The notes beneath the pieces are model-generated. The model made no database searches. It worked only from the letters and a program-made list of their open reading frames with translations, and was not told the DNA's origin. From contig CM076277.1 of NCBI GenBank assembly GCA_038380795.1, positions 2,075,501-2,139,500 of the forward strand: 64,000 nucleotides of DNA, written 5' to 3'. Source of the DNA: Pyrocephalus nanus. Lineage: Eukaryota > Chordata > Aves > Passeriformes > Tyrannidae. Shown here one piece after another: positions 34,401 to 49,400 of this stretch (its first letter is position 1; each line of letters begins with the position of its first letter). Made by a program: the position numbers and the translations under genes.

Positions 34401-37400
34401 CTGGTTTTACACGAGCTGTAAGGAGCCTCACCTGTGAGCAGCTTCCCACCTGTAGCATGTCTGTGAAAAGCATCTCTCAGCTCCAGTGTTTGAGCATCAT
34501 CTCAACTCCAGTCACTCAGTCAGTCCTGGGCAGGCACTTCTGCCTCAGCACAGGAGCAGAGCTGCTCTGATGTAGAGAAGATGGGACAGGTGATGGGACT
34601 GGTCCCAGCTCAGTGAGGGATCAGCCTGGGCTTCAGATCATGCTCTTTACAAATGTTGTAAAAAAGGCCAAATAAAACGTTTGTTCACATGATTTATTTT
34701 GTAGACAGGACAGCAGCAATGAAGTTCAAGTGGCTTTAATGCTTTAAAAAAAAGTAAGACAACTCAACCCGATATTCTCATTAAGATCCCACAATGCACT
34801 TTCAGACTGCTGAGTTGTTCTCTCTTGTGCTGCCTGTGAGGGTTTTGCCAGGTAGTTGGACATGTATCCAAAGACCCCTGTAGCTGAAATAATTTAGGGC
34901 ATGGCTGATGTGGATTTGGTTGAAGCCTGTAACTTGCTGAAGGTTTCCCAGCGTGGCTGGTTGGGGCTCTTACAGCCCTTCAGTGCCCCAGGCTGAGCTG
35001 CAGCTGGCTCAGGGCCTGGCATTAGACAAGCCATGCGTTCCTGCTCCGAAGGGTGGGATCTGCTGAAGGCTGAGGAATTTAGGTTACAGTAGTGTTGAAC
35101 TAGATTACAGTACTGACAACAAGGAAAGAGCCCACTATCACTCTTCCATGGCTGGATAGGCCAAAATCCAGCAGATACAGCTCCTGAGTATAGAATAGAA
35201 GAGTTTATTAAAAAAAAAAAAAAATCTCCTTGTGTGTTTTTTTCCTGACCACAAACATATACTGTGAGGAAAATCTTCAATGAGCTGAAATGCGTGTCAT
35301 TGAGTCTTTCCTTCTGAAAAAAGCCGTGGGAGCTCTGACTGGAGGGTGTGTGTGTCCTTGCAGGATGTGCCTGGTCCGGATGAAGCAGGAGGGCCGCACA
35401 GGGAAGTACATGTGTCGCTACATCGTCCACTGCATGTGGGAGGATGTTGAGCAGCGTGGGAAGGTCATGGGGGTAAGTTCTCTCTGGTGGTGGCAATCCT
35501 GATGATTCCCATCTTTCAACGCTTTTGTGACTTTGCATTTCTTAGAAGAATGCCTGAGAATCAACCTGCAGCTGCTCCTTTATTTATTACCTTAAGCTGA
35601 TGTATGCAGCCCTCACTCCTGACCATTCGTTGCCTCTGTTGAGCCTCTGAGCTTGTTTCTGAAAGTGCATCAAGGCCTGGATGAAGATATTGATTTGATT
35701 TAAATGCATGAATTTCCCACGTGGTTTGCCACGTGACTGCAGAAATGGATTCTGCTGTTCATGGGATGTGTTATTGATGATCTGGATGAGGGGATCAAGT
35801 GTACCATTAGCAAATTTGCAGATGACACCAAGCTGGAGGGAGAGTGCACTCAGCGCTGGGGAGGCCACCCCTGGAGTGCTGTGTCCAGCTCTGGCCCCTC
35901 AGCTCAGGAAGGACATGGAGGGGCTGGAGCAGGGGCAGAGAAGAGCAACGAGGCTGGGGAAGGGACTTGGAGCACAAGTGCTGTGAGGAGAGGCTGAGGG
36001 AGCTGGGGTTGTTGAGCCTGGAGAGGAGGAGGCTCAGGGGAGACCTCAGCACTCTCTGCAACTCCCTGACAGGAGGGGGGAGCCAGGGGGGGTTTGGTCT
36101 CTTCTCCCAGGAACCAGCAGTAGGACAAGAGGGCTCGGGCTAAGCTGTGCCAGGGGAGGTTTAGGTTGGATATTGGAAAGGATTTTTTTCCAGAGAGAGT
36201 GCTCAGCCAGCTCAGCCTGGCTGCCCAGGGAGGTGGTAGAGTCACCACCCTCCATTCCCTGGAGGTGTTTAAGGACAGACTGGATGTGCCATCAGTGCCA
36301 TGGGCTGGAAACCACAGTGGTGTGGATCGAGGGTTGGACTTGATCTCAGAGGTCTTTTCCAGCTCAGTTGATTCTGTGATTCTGTGCTGTAACAGAAAGG
36401 GTGTTTGGGGATAGGAATGAGCAGCTGGAGTGGGGAGAAAAGTGACTGGTGCCAAATCGATAACCACAACTTCAATAATTCCAGCAGAGCTTTGAGTTTT
36501 CTCTGTATCTAAAATGGTAAAAGGAAAGTTAATCAATAAGGTTTTTATGTCAAGTTTCTGTACAGGACCATAACTAGTCATAAGTATATAATTTTTTTTT
36601 GTATTCTCAATATACCTGGACTTCATAACAAAAGAACCATTCTAAGGAGGGAGTAGCTCCAAGGAGAGTTCATTTACAAGTTTCAAGGAAGAACAAGGTT
36701 GAATCTTTCTGGTCTGTTCTGAGGAAGGTTATGATAGTTATTTGGAATGGTCATTTCTGGCCTTTAAATCCTGTGTTGGTGATTGCCTTGGGAGAAGGCA
36801 GTGCAGAAGCAGTGCCAGTAAGTGCCTGATACAGGTGAGGCTGCCTAAGCTGAGGGCACTTCTGTGGGAGAACAGGACTGGGAAAGGTCTCCTGTGTTGT
36901 GGAAAAGAACTGCTGAGTGATTCAATAGAGGTTTGTCTGTGATTAAAATAAATTAGGCTGTTAGAGAAGTGACAGTTTTCATGTAGCAGTAATGACACAC
37001 TGTCAAGCCTTAGTTGTCAGCTCTCTTGGAGAGGCTGCCAGGGCAACTAGTGAGTTAGGATTTGAGGTGCAATCACATTGGTAACTCAGGAAGTTTCTCT
37101 CTGATCTTTTATTTTGTATGTGGTTTTAGAAAGTGTTGATTCTGGTGTAACTTCAGTCGTCCCATCAGCAGCAGGGTTTTTGTTCCTAGTTGTTGGGAAT
37201 TCCTTAGCTTTACTTTGTTACATGTTGCATTTAAAGACAAGACATCCTCTTAATCTTCTTTTGGATTAAATCCATAAATTCACGCATCTGAGAATTTCTT
37301 GCTATGTAAATGTGCTCACATAAATTCTAGGATGGGAATCTCCTCTTTCTGATAAGGCAGTGTGAGTGAGCCAGGACAAATCCGATGATGGCACCAGAGG

Positions 37401-40400
37401 AAAAGATGAATGAAATAGCTCATGCATTTTAGTCCTTATCCAGTGCCTTCCATGTCCTATCAGTGGCTGGTTCTGCTTTCCCTAGGAACTACACACAGCT
37501 CAGATCCTTGTTCTGGATGTAAATTTGAGGCTTCTCTTCTTTTGTCTGTTCCTTTTGACCCTAATTTTGCCTTATATGAGTGAACCTCAAATGCTGTCTT
37601 GTAGTTTGGTCTCCAAAGCAGTTACACCTTTGTGTATAGTTAGTATATATAGGCATAGGGTTTTCAATAATCTTCAGTGATTTTTTTTTTTTCTTTCATT
37701 TTTTAGTTATTCCTGATCTTTCAGTCATTATTCATAGTCAGTCCCCTGTGGAGACAGGCTGAGAAAGTTGTGGGTGTTCAGCCTGGAGAAGGCTGGGTAA
37801 AGATCTCACAGCATCTTCCAGAATCTGAGGGGGCTCCAAGGAAGCGGGAGAGGGCCTGGGCTTGAGGAACTGTGGTGACAGGACAAGGGGGAAGGGCTTC
37901 AAACTGAAGGAGAGGAAATTTAGGTTAGATATGTGGTGGAAATCCTTCCCTGTGAGGGTGGGGAGGCCCTGGCACAGGTTGCTCAGAGAAGCTGTGGCTG
38001 CCCCATCCCTGGAAGTGTCCAAGGCCACGTTGGACGGAGCGACCTGGGCTGGTGGGAGGTGTCCCTGCCCATGGCAGGGCATTCAACAGGAGGGGCTTTA
38101 AAGTCCCTCCAACCCAAACCTTCTGTGATTTTTGTCAAGGCAAATCAACTTCTTAGTCTCTCCTGGTAGTATTTATTTTATGTTAAGTGAAAATAATTTA
38201 TGCACTGATGTTTCAGGATGTCAGCAGTTCCCTTGCTCCTTATCACTGCTCCATTTTCCTTCCTCAGTGCCAGTGATCCAACCCTTGTATCCCACTTCCC
38301 CCATGCCCCTGGTCCTGTTTCTTCCATGCTTGTTCACTTCACTCACTTCCCTCCCCTTCCCACAGCTGTACCCTGACTGAACTCTTTCTCTCCTCTCACC
38401 TTTAGCAACTGCAAGGAGTTTTAAATGACTAATAAATGGCACTTACCCCAGTGTTACATCCTCTTTATTAATCTTGATCTGTTTATCGCTAATAATTCTT
38501 TTAAACCGAAGTAGAGGGTTTGTGAGCTGATATGGAGGAACAGGTAAAAACTATTTATTTTCAAGCAGTGTAGTCCTGCAATCAGTATTATATTTACCTC
38601 CAGAAGAAGGTACTCAAATGTATCAAGAACAGTAGATAAAAAGAAGGTGTCATTAATGTTCTCTGTCGATGCTTTCAAACTCCAGAATCTGAGCCTTTCT
38701 CAGAAGTAATATGAAGGAAAAGAAATTTTACTGGATACTTTTAGGGTGCTAAATTATCATCTGCATCGATCCTAGAAGGGTAGGAAATTCCATTCCCTGC
38801 TTTTTCTCTCATGCACTCTATCACAGATCAAGATTTAACTCCAATTCCTGCAGTGTGGTACAAATGACAGAGCACCTGTATGGAATTGCCAGTTGGATGC
38901 AATCAGTTAAACTTGCTGACAGACAAAGCTGCAGTTCCTTTCCATATCCAGCAACAATTCCAACCCCTGATGCAGAAAAAGGACACTATATTCCAGAATT
39001 GATATCCATGGTTTTTTGAAATGTGCCATCTGCTCTTAAACATACCGGTCCACTGGAGCCCAAAAGGGATAGAATGTAAAGCATTTTAACTGCTAATTTA
39101 CATCAGCTCCAGCTACAAATGGAGTTTGTATTATTTCAAAACCTGGTTGTTAAAACTGCTGAGATCTAAATCTCAGCTACAAAGTTTTGGGACCTGTTAG
39201 GCTGAGCTCCTTCAGCACTCCTGAATGTCGGCAAGAGTCAGAAACCCAAACTTGACACAGCTGTAAAAACACAGGGAGAGCCTGTGGCCTCAGCAAATTC
39301 TACTGGTGCAGGCATATTTCAGATATAAATTTTACTCTGCTGTCCCTCGTACTAATGAAGTCAGTCTCTTTTGGTGGGTTTGCAGCCAGGTGTGTCCAGT
39401 TCTGTGGCTAACCAGTGCTCTTTACTTAATTTTTCCACTAGTGACATTTCTATCAAACTTTAAAAACAAACAGAAAAATTGGCTTGATGCAATGGCTCCA
39501 AGTGTTAATAGTAACATTAGGCTGGGTAAAAGACTTCCTTTGGATCCTGCTTTGCCAGAGATCTCCACCTCGTGGCTTGCAGGGAATAGATTTACACTGT
39601 GCAAGCTGGCAGCTGCCTCATCAGTCTGGGGAGGGAATTCACTCAGGACTAGACATTGCTGCTGTTTGTCCTCCCAACAGGGTTCTGGAGCCACCTGAGT
39701 ATTAACCTGGCTGACCTGAGTATTGTGCTTTAGTAACTGTGTGGATATAAAAGTTGTCATAAGGTTCAGTGTGTTTTAATACCCTTTAGATGAAGCTGCA
39801 GAAGGACTTGTAGGTGCTGGAGTTCCCTGGAATGGGATTTCAGCTGCTAATGGGACAGTAAGGATGAGGTTGGAAAAAAATAAAAACAAAAGATGCTAAC
39901 CCCCCTCCCCCCAAAAAAAATTCCTAACCAAAAAAACCCCCAACACCCCTTTTCCCTTCCCCAAGCACCCCACACTGATATTTCTGGGTGCAAATCACGT
40001 GCTGTCTCAGAGAGACCCTTTTAAGGCTTTATTCCAGTAACCTGTGGGCTCCCTTTGCCCACATTGTGTTGTTGTGGTGGAGTTGTGCTGCTGGAATGAA
40101 TTCAGGTTGTTTTCAGTGCAAAATAACAATTCATTTCATAACCACACATTGTTCCCAAAGCTGCCAAAGAGATAAGACGTGGGGGGAGCTGTCAAGCCCA
40201 GCAGGCCAAAGCTGTTTTAATTTATCATAACCTCACTTTCCTGTTTTCCCACCGGACCACTTAGACCCCTGTGCCCCTTTTTTTTTTTTTTTCCAGGAAC
40301 ACATCTAGGTGTCTTTTGAATTGGTTTATTGGCTCTGCTGTATGCAGCACAATGGAGCCTTTGTTGCACTTGTAGCCAGAGCTGTTTATACCCAGTGACC

Positions 40401-43400
40401 CATAATTTGCTCTCAATTAAACTCGTGCACATCTGAAGTAACACCATCAGAATCGATAGGTGGAACTGAGAGCTGAAATCAGCGCTGGGAACTTGAACAC
40501 CACTTTCTGTCTTGATACTCTTTTCACAATGGGAAGATTTCAGTTGATGAAAAATGCCATTTTACCTTAGAGTAGCTACAGAACTTCTTAAACTCAATAT
40601 AATTCTAAGTTCTTCTTACTGTTGAGTACAAAAACTCTGCCCTTTGTGACTGAAGACTCAGAAGTCGTGGCTGGAGTGAGACCAGCAAGGCTGTAGAATG
40701 GCTTTAGAGGATGAGAGCACAAATGGATAGAATTTTAAAGTAGAACTTGAGTTTTATATGAATTGAACTGTTGATTCACCTGCAGTGGGAAGCTGCTGTG
40801 CTGGGATACTCAGGGGTCCTTTCCAGGTCTGTCTGTCAAGTCTGATTGCAAGTCTTGGAGTCAGTTTGGGATGCACAGAACAGAAAGTCCATTTCTGAAA
40901 GAGAACAGGGGCAGAGGGAAGGTGGATGCAGTATTTTGGGACAGGAATGGGGAGTTGGGGTGAAAGAAATGTGTTGAAGCAAAGTATTTCAGTGAAATGT
41001 TTAAGGAAATGGATTGGATATGAGATAGAGGATAGTGTTCAGGACAGATGAAAGGGGTTTTTAAGAACCTGTAAAACTAAAGAAGCAAAGGGTTTAATTT
41101 CAAATGGTCTGTGCATATTTTGACATGCTTCACTAGGACATTTTAAGGAGAAAAATGTTATGATTTTTAATGACCACTTAGAATATATAGAATCTCACCA
41201 GTTCCAAGTGTTCCCTTTGTAAAAACCAACCTAAACTCTTGCCAAAGTAGCGAGATACAAAATTGCTATGTGGGGTTTTTTTGTTTTGTTTTAAATGGGA
41301 TACCAGGCATTGTATGATTAGTTTTACCTCAAGTTATTGTTTTAAGAACATCACAGAAAATAGTTCATCAACCCTAGATCCTTTCTCAAAGAGCTTGAAA
41401 GTTCACAGCAAGTTTCCAGTACTTTGTCATTTCATAAATAATAATATCAAGTGCTGTTCCAGAGTAAATTCAGTATGTTTGATTCTGGAAACCTTACTAA
41501 TTTAAACATGCAGTACAGTGCATGTGTATGGAATGTTACCTTGAAATATCTTGACTGTGAGGAGGTCTGGAGCCACCAATGCACGTGGTGATACAAATTT
41601 AGCTTTACCAGGACATGGAGGTTTGAAATAGGGGTCTCTTCCTCGGGTGGTCTTTAAGGTAAGAAGAGCTTGTGGAACTCACACACCTGGCTGAAATGTT
41701 TGGGGCATGTGGAGGATCCCTGGTATGGCAATCAAGGTGTAATATATGCTTGGGTTCTTTTCAGCTGGCCTGGCCCAGTGTTCTGTAGAGTCTGGCATAA
41801 AGAAATCAATTGAAATTTCCCAGATGTGTTGGATCCTGTTACTGTAAGGTGGTGTCCTTGGTCTGTTCTGGGCCTTGCTCTGGTGCTTGCAGGAATTACT
41901 GGAAGCTGCCTTGTGGCACCTTTTCTAGAGGTACCTCTCTCAGTATTCAGTATTATATTACTCTTTATCTATTTTATAGGGAAAGGTTCTTCCCCCAGAG
42001 GGTGGTTGGCACTGAACAGGCTCCCCAGGGCAGTGGGCACAGCCCCAAGGCTGCCAGAGCTGCAGGAGGGTTTGGACAACGCTCTGAGGGACAGGGTGGG
42101 ATTGTTGGGGTGTCTGTGCAGGGCCAGGAGTTGGGCTGGGTGATCCTTGTGGGTCCCTTCCAGCTCAGGATGTTCTGGGATTGCCCCCATCCTCACCAGA
42201 GGGACTCAATGCCAAAGTCTGTCCCCCCACGTGGTGCTTGTGGGTGTTGGTGCTGCCCCGTGCTCCTTGGGCTCTCCAGACCACGGTGTAGTTGCCAGAG
42301 GTCAAACACTGAGCAGTGCAATGGCAGCTCCCCACAACTGCACCATTATTTTATTTTGGCACTCTGGAGGTGGTGGTGGGAGCAGGAAGAGGATCCTGCA
42401 GGACCTGCATGTGCTCTGGGCTCAACAGGGGGGGTCCCAGCTGTGTTGTCGCTGTGACCTGGCTCCTGCCAGTGCTTTGTGCCCTGCTCACCATCCAGGC
42501 TGTGATTACCTGCTGTCAGTGCAGGGTTCAGTGACGTGTGGTTATGCCACTTCTTTTGGAACATTTACATTCCCAGCTTCCCATCCTTTTGGAGTTTGCC
42601 CCTGATCAGCTGGTGTGCTTGGTTGAGCCTTCTGAGACTCCTGGAGCAGGGCATGTCCAGTGGGGGTTCGGTTCTGTTTTAACAGCTCAAAGCTGCTGCA
42701 GTGGAAACATGAATGTGCTTTTAAGAAAAGACCAAGACCAGTGTCTGTTCTAGATCAGACCAAACCAGCCATGGAGAGTTTTCCTGTTGTTCCCATGCAT
42801 TTTAATCATCTTGTTGCTTGTGCTTTTCCCTGCAGGGAGAAAGTCACTGATATCTTCTGCTTGCTCTTCGAGGATGAGTAATTTAACTGTTCCTTAAGTT
42901 GGATGGGGCTTGGAGTTAATTATCCTTACACTTCTGTAAGAACTTGAATATTGTTTCATTCAGAGGTCAGGAAATTATGCCAAAACTTAAAAGATTTGAC
43001 CAAAATACCAGTGTATCTAATTTGTAATCTATTTGTCACTAGCAAAGTGTGAATTATGTTGATTTTCAGACTGGTCAGAGGGCCTGGAGTCCACAAGGGT
43101 AACTGCACAGAAAAAGGGACATTCAGCTGGTGGTGGGGATGTTTTGGATGGGAGGTGGAGTCAATACAGTCTTGGTAAACGTGAAATGAGCAATGCTGAT
43201 CTGAATTGTTGTTGAGATGGCTTGGGCATGGATTCCGTAAATTCATGTGGATTTGGTAGAGAACAGAAGGCAGGCCTGTGAATGACCAGTGGTTTTAGGG
43301 GGTGTCTCCTGGGTTGTGTAGTCATTTGTCTCATTGATGCTGAGTGCTGGCAATGCCTTCTGTTTGTAGATGCTGTTTGAAGACTTCATTTTTCAAAAGG

Positions 43401-46400
43401 GAGGAAGTGGCAGAGCCCCTTGAATTGATGGAAATCCAGGTCTAAAGCCCCAGGGGACAGAGCTGGGTACTGAGGAGCTTAAAAATAATTGTGTCTCCTT
43501 GAGACCATCCTGAATTTGCCCTCTTGTATTTCCTGTTCTGTTATGTCCCTGCAGGAGGGAAGATGGCCTATATGTAGGTTTAATCCATGTTATTCAGGTA
43601 ACAGTGGATAAGGAAATTTTTGACTTCTTAAAATCCTTGCCCACTCTTTTAGGATCTTCTGGAAGTTTATTTATTCACAGCAGCATCGAATCTGAATGAA
43701 ATACAGCAGTAAGATGGAAAACTCACAGTGTCTTACCGTGCAGCTTTTTCATGGTTCACTTTCTTCCTTTGCCTTTTACTTGAGGGCAGAACTAGGGTAG
43801 AGAAATAATTTTTGTTCGCTTCTGAAAGGTTACAGTAATAAAGAAACTCTTGTTAACATCAGAGTATATGGCAGGCAGGAGTTTTCACAGTCTGGCATTG
43901 TTTATTTTACCAGCAATTTGGAACCTTCTGCACTCTTAAAATATTGGCAAGAAAATATTTAACTGTTAACTGTTCTGTGGCCTGTGTGTGTTTGAAGCCC
44001 TGGGGAGGAGGAGTGCTTGGGGAAATCGGGTTTTTCTCAGCTTATGATTGAAACCAGAAGGTGCAGAATATTGGTAGAAGGTGAAAGCAATGTGACTTCA
44101 AATTAGAATTTTACCCCAATGTGGAACTGATGGGAGAATGTCAAACAGGTCACGTATGAGCAGGGCCCTGCCAGGAGGGAGGGGGAAGGCTGATGGAGCA
44201 AACACAAATCGGTCTGCCAGGCACTGCAGAAATGAATTTGAAAAGGTGATAGCAATTGTGAATATTTGCATTTGTCCTGGCCTCAGCCACTGGATATTAG
44301 GCTGGTTAATTGCTGACTAATTGTATGGACTCTAGCAATTGTCACTCCATTTGAAATGAAAAAAAGCATATTTTTGGACAGTTTTTTAGCAGAGGTGATG
44401 GGTAACTTGCTGTTCCTATCCAACAGAAGCTTGTTCTGGTCCCACATTCTTGGAGAAAGAATGAGGTTTTTTATTCTTACTATTTTTCCCCTAGGGGAGG
44501 ATGACCTATTTGGTATGAGCAGGATCATTCTTGCTCATATTTCTACATAAAATGTAGCCTCTTCCCATGAGGGTACTAAAAGCTATGGTAAAAGGTAGCA
44601 GTTTTTTTAATTGCACTAGCACTTTTCAGGTGAAATTCCTGCCAACTCAGCACAGTGACCTGATGTCTGGTGTCCAGGATCATCTAATGAGCTGTGAGTG
44701 GAAGCTTGCTGGAAGGCAGGGCAGGAGGGAACAGAGACCCAGACAGAGGAGATACCACCAATATCTGCAAAAATCAGGAAAAACTGGACAAAAAGGAACG
44801 TGCTCAGAACTCTTGCTACTGCCAGATGAAGATCCAGAGTACTGTGTCTGCCAGTGGCCAGAGATGTTTGGAAAAAAGTATAAGCAGCAGAACTGTGGAT
44901 GGTTATTCCCTCTGGGCTGTTCTCCTGGCATTCACTAATGAGTAACCCGAGAGCTGCACAGGGAATGTCCTGTTTGGGATCACTGGCACAAATCCTCCAG
45001 GAATGCACAGGCCCTTTTTTACCTCTCTGGAATTTTTTGTTCTTTAATGCCCTGTGGCAATGACTTCTGCCACTTAATTGTGTTGCATGAGAAAACACTT
45101 TCTTTCTATTGTTAAGGTATTATTTGTTCATTTCATCAGATTCTTTTCTCCATCTTTTTTTAATGAGAAATAGTGAACAATAATTCCTTGTTCATCTGCT
45201 CAGTACCGCTCATGATTTTACCTCTCCATCATCTTCCTCTTGATTCCATCCTGAATATAACTAGTATTTCTTCATATGTCTCATCATCTTCTCATGTGTT
45301 TTCTTTTACTTTTGGATCTGTTCTGAGATTAAAAGGTAACAAATACGTGCAGCATTTTATATGCAGGTACACAATGGATTTATGGCAGAACAGGGTTCCT
45401 CCTTTTGTTTTATACTCCTTTCAAATAATGCTTAAAATTTGTCTTTTTCCCCACTATTGAACTGTAGAACTTTTTTTTTTTTCTCTTGAAGATCTATTTC
45501 CAGAATTGTAGCTGCTGAGTGTGTGCACATTATTATATAGATTTTATGGATTATTTTTTTAACACCTACTGCTAGTACCATTATCAGCCCTGAATATCAC
45601 TGGTCATAATTATCTGTGATTTTTATTTTCACTTACTGTATTTTCTGCTGATTTGTACTTACCTGTTTCTGCTGAAATACTTTCCAGAGTGGCTGTCACC
45701 TCTCCTGGCTCTGCAGCCCTGGTAGTGTTATCGAATATGCTTCATTTAGTTTATCCCTTATGATCTCTGGAATTTTGCTGCTCTTGACTTTTATTAAGTT
45801 ATCTGAAGTCTTTTTCTATGGACAGATCTTATCACCTGGATATGATGGACTGGAAGTGTTTAAGGCCAGGTTGGACAGGGCTTGGAGCAACCTGGTGTAG
45901 TGGAAGTTGCTGGGCATGGAGGTTTTGGAGATTACTCTCTAAGCAAACAGCAAGTGTTGGGAATTACCCTGAGCTGAAGATTGGCTGGGAGAATACTTGG
46001 AGGAAGCACATACCAGCTTGTAGGACTTTGACTTCTGTCAGTGATCCTGGCTGCTGTTGGAGGCAGGATATCCTGGGCCACTTGGGCTCATCAGTGTTTG
46101 TGGTGTGACACTTTCTGACAGTTCCTGAGGTTTGTCTCAGTAGAGAATTGGGGGTTCACAGCATCTCTGTGAGTGCTCATGGTGATTATTTACCTTCATG
46201 ATTCATCTGCCTTTACTACTGTCTCCTCTTTTAAACTTGGTTCTGAAACTTCCTTTCAGTTTATCCGGCTGAATTCCTGATTCTGGGGTGTTCAGAAACA
46301 CATTGGTGATCAGTTTTAGGCTTTTAGCAAGCAGTGTTTTAAGAGGCATCACAGGAAAACCCCTCAACAACTGCTCCCCTTCCAGGGAATCAGCACAACC

Positions 46401-49400
46401 CGACAGAGCACAGCGATTTGACCTCTTTCCCCTGATCCTTCTCCTGAGAGGTTGTCAGTGAGCTCTGCCAGCCACGTTCTGCAATAAATAAATGATTGTA
46501 CAATTGGTGTGAAGGTAGCAGAGCATGTACAAGTTTTTCCATTATCATGGTGTTTTTATGGATTGAAGATTTGGGCAGGAGCTAAAACATTTAGCTTTTA
46601 TCTAGAATAGTGTAATATTGGAGTAGGTTGTCACCAAACATTGAAGAAGGCTTTAAGGACTCTTCTCTGAAGTTAATGGTTACTGAGGTGTATTACAAAA
46701 CTACTTCTAATTAAAAAATTACAAAATTTATCAGAAGAGTTAGTATTTAAAGTATGCAGGGACACACAGCTGTGGCTGATTACAAGCAGTGATCTGCTTA
46801 GCAGACAAAGTAGCAGTGGTTAATAAAAGACTCTGAAAGTGAATAATTTCTTCAATATCTTGGTCAGCTCACAAGTACGTGAGACTGCCTGAAGGAACTG
46901 GCCTTTATTTACTGCTGCAGAAATCTTTTTAATCTGTTTTATTAATTTATTTTTTTTTGATCCTAGCTACAGTCTCAGTAATTTCAACATCACTGTCCTA
47001 CAGGCAGTAGTGATATTATAGGACAAAATAAAAAGGGCTGCATACAGCTTTGCCCATTTAATGTCATGTGTGTTTATTAAGAGAGCAGCAGACACTCAAA
47101 AAGCCCATACATAATTGTATGTGCTTAAATATTATTTATAACTAATGTAAACTATCTTTCAAGTCACTCTTTCCAATTGCAACTTGAGCGAATGGGCATA
47201 AAAATGTCTGAATGTTTGCAGGATGCCTTTTTTATCATGAAAGATTGGTCCTGTATCTCCTTCAGGAGCTTTTGCTGATATTCCTGCTCCAGCAATCAGA
47301 AGTGTCAGTGGGAGTGGATGATGTTTATGGCAGTGGGGCTGCAGAAGTCCCAGAGTGGACTCAGACCTGTGTACCGTGTTTTGCACAAGGAATGAATTTA
47401 TTTTGACTGTATCAGCATAAACCCACTACTTTGCTGTTACAACTTTGACCACTCCAGCTGTGTGCTGCTGATGTGGTGTATCAGTACACCCAGTGTAAAC
47501 ATTACCTGAAAGAGCCTGATCTTACTTTGAAGAGATGACTGTGCTGACACATCTGCTGTGTGCAGGTACAGGAGCAAATACATTGTACAGAAGAGGCTTT
47601 TTACTCTAGCAGGAATGGTATAATGAGAATGAGGGGGTGGAAACCCAAGCCAGAAAATTCAAATATGAAATGAGATACACATGTTCAACTGTGAGGGTGA
47701 TATGCTTTAGCCAAACACAACTTAGTGAGCTTAGTACAGGGGGAACTCAGTGAAATGTAATGGTCTGTGATATGCAGAGGGTCAGGTTCTATGATCTAAT
47801 CATTTCTTCTGGCTGAAATCTCTTCATAAAAAAATCTAGTTCAAGCATAACTTACAGCCTGAAGAGAGGAATTGCTGCCTGAAATCCAATGACTGGTGCT
47901 TGTACAAGGCAGTTAGAAATGCCCCTTCTGGCTTTATAGTCTATGGATGGATTAATGTGTTAAAGTAGCTTAAGGGTGCAACACATGCTGGCAAAAGCTG
48001 AAGCAGAAAGAAACTCCTGTTCCAGTGCTCTCAGACAGTGCAGCCTGTGGCCATCACAGTCGGGCTGTGCTGACAGGACACGGGGGTGGAGTGAAACCCG
48101 CTGGGGATCCACGGGGATGGGCTGTTCCTGTCCCAGGCTGATCCCTGGGCTGGATGGCTCCAAGCAGGCAGAGCACGTCAGAGCCCATAGAATCAGGAAT
48201 TGTTAAGGTTGGGAAATACCATTAAGATTATCAAGTCACCATCAACCGAGCACCTCCTCCGTGTTCACCATTAAACCACGTCCCCAGGTGCCACATCCAC
48301 GTGTTTTCTGAACACTTCCAGGGATGGTGGCTCCACCACCCGTCCCAATGCTTTACAACTCTTTCTGCTGTTTTTTTTTCTCCTAATATCCAATTTAAAC
48401 CTCCCCTGGCACAACTTGCTCTCGTCCTGTCCCTTGTTACCTTCCAGTCTGTGCACGCTGAGCCTGCTCTGCACCGGGAGCCAAAACAAGAGAGGAGGAG
48501 GAGGAGGAGATTCACTACCCAGGAATGCTCTCAACCCAACACAGGGCATTGATATGGGCTGATCCTAGAGAAGCATTCACTTTAAATGCTGTGCCCATGT
48601 GTAAGGTGTTTTGGTCCTTGAGGCCAAAGATGGGGTTCCTTCAGTGCAAGACTGAAAACGCAGCATCTGTTTGTCCCATGGGCAGAAGTCTTTCAGTGTC
48701 TTTCAGTGCAGAGTTGTGACCTGGAGCAGGAAGATACCTCAGCTGCACCATTTCCTTTTGTAAAGGTCCTGTAGAGGTGAGATATGTACCAAAGATGGGT
48801 TCCTTGTAGGGAAGTAGCACAGTCCTGGGTGGGTCAGGCAATAGTGCATAAATCTCTCCAGTGACAGCTCTGCACTGGGTCGTTCCAAGGAAGGCAAAGG
48901 GGCGAAGTCCCAAGAAGAGCTCCAGATGTTACTGATTTTTTCCTTGTTATTAGCAATTACTCACTTGGAATTCTCTAGCAGTTTTCCTTCTTAATAACAG
49001 ACTGTGGAAGAGTCAGCAGAATCAGGACCAACCAGATCATGAAACTTGCCAGTGGTAAGAACGTGCACAAGCTCTGAAAGAGGAAGCGCTTCCAGCAAAT
49101 GCTGATTTGGATTTACTCATTTTTCTTGATTTATAAAGAAGGATTTTTTCCTTCAGTGTTTGTACCTAACCAGTGCCAGTCGTATTCTTCAGAAACTGCA
49201 ATATTCCTTTAAATACCATTTTATTGCCTAAGATACCGCTCCATCCCCAGACTCATGTTTTATATCTGAGGCTGTCTTTTAAGATGTATTTATTGCCACG
49301 TTTGTTTAACTTGGTTATCTCCTTCATCGATCTATTTCTTGCTAACTTAAAGCTGCTGCTCTTTGTTTTTAGTAGGGAAAGCTGCTTCCCCAGGGATGTA

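Noticed and set aside
41810..42457. 215-codon plus-strand ORF in intron 7
   Set aside because: Its centre is translated CR1 3' untranslated sequence, and the rest has no family resemblance. Similar CR1-derived frames occur at 13878-14210, 52905-53228 and 55512-55934.
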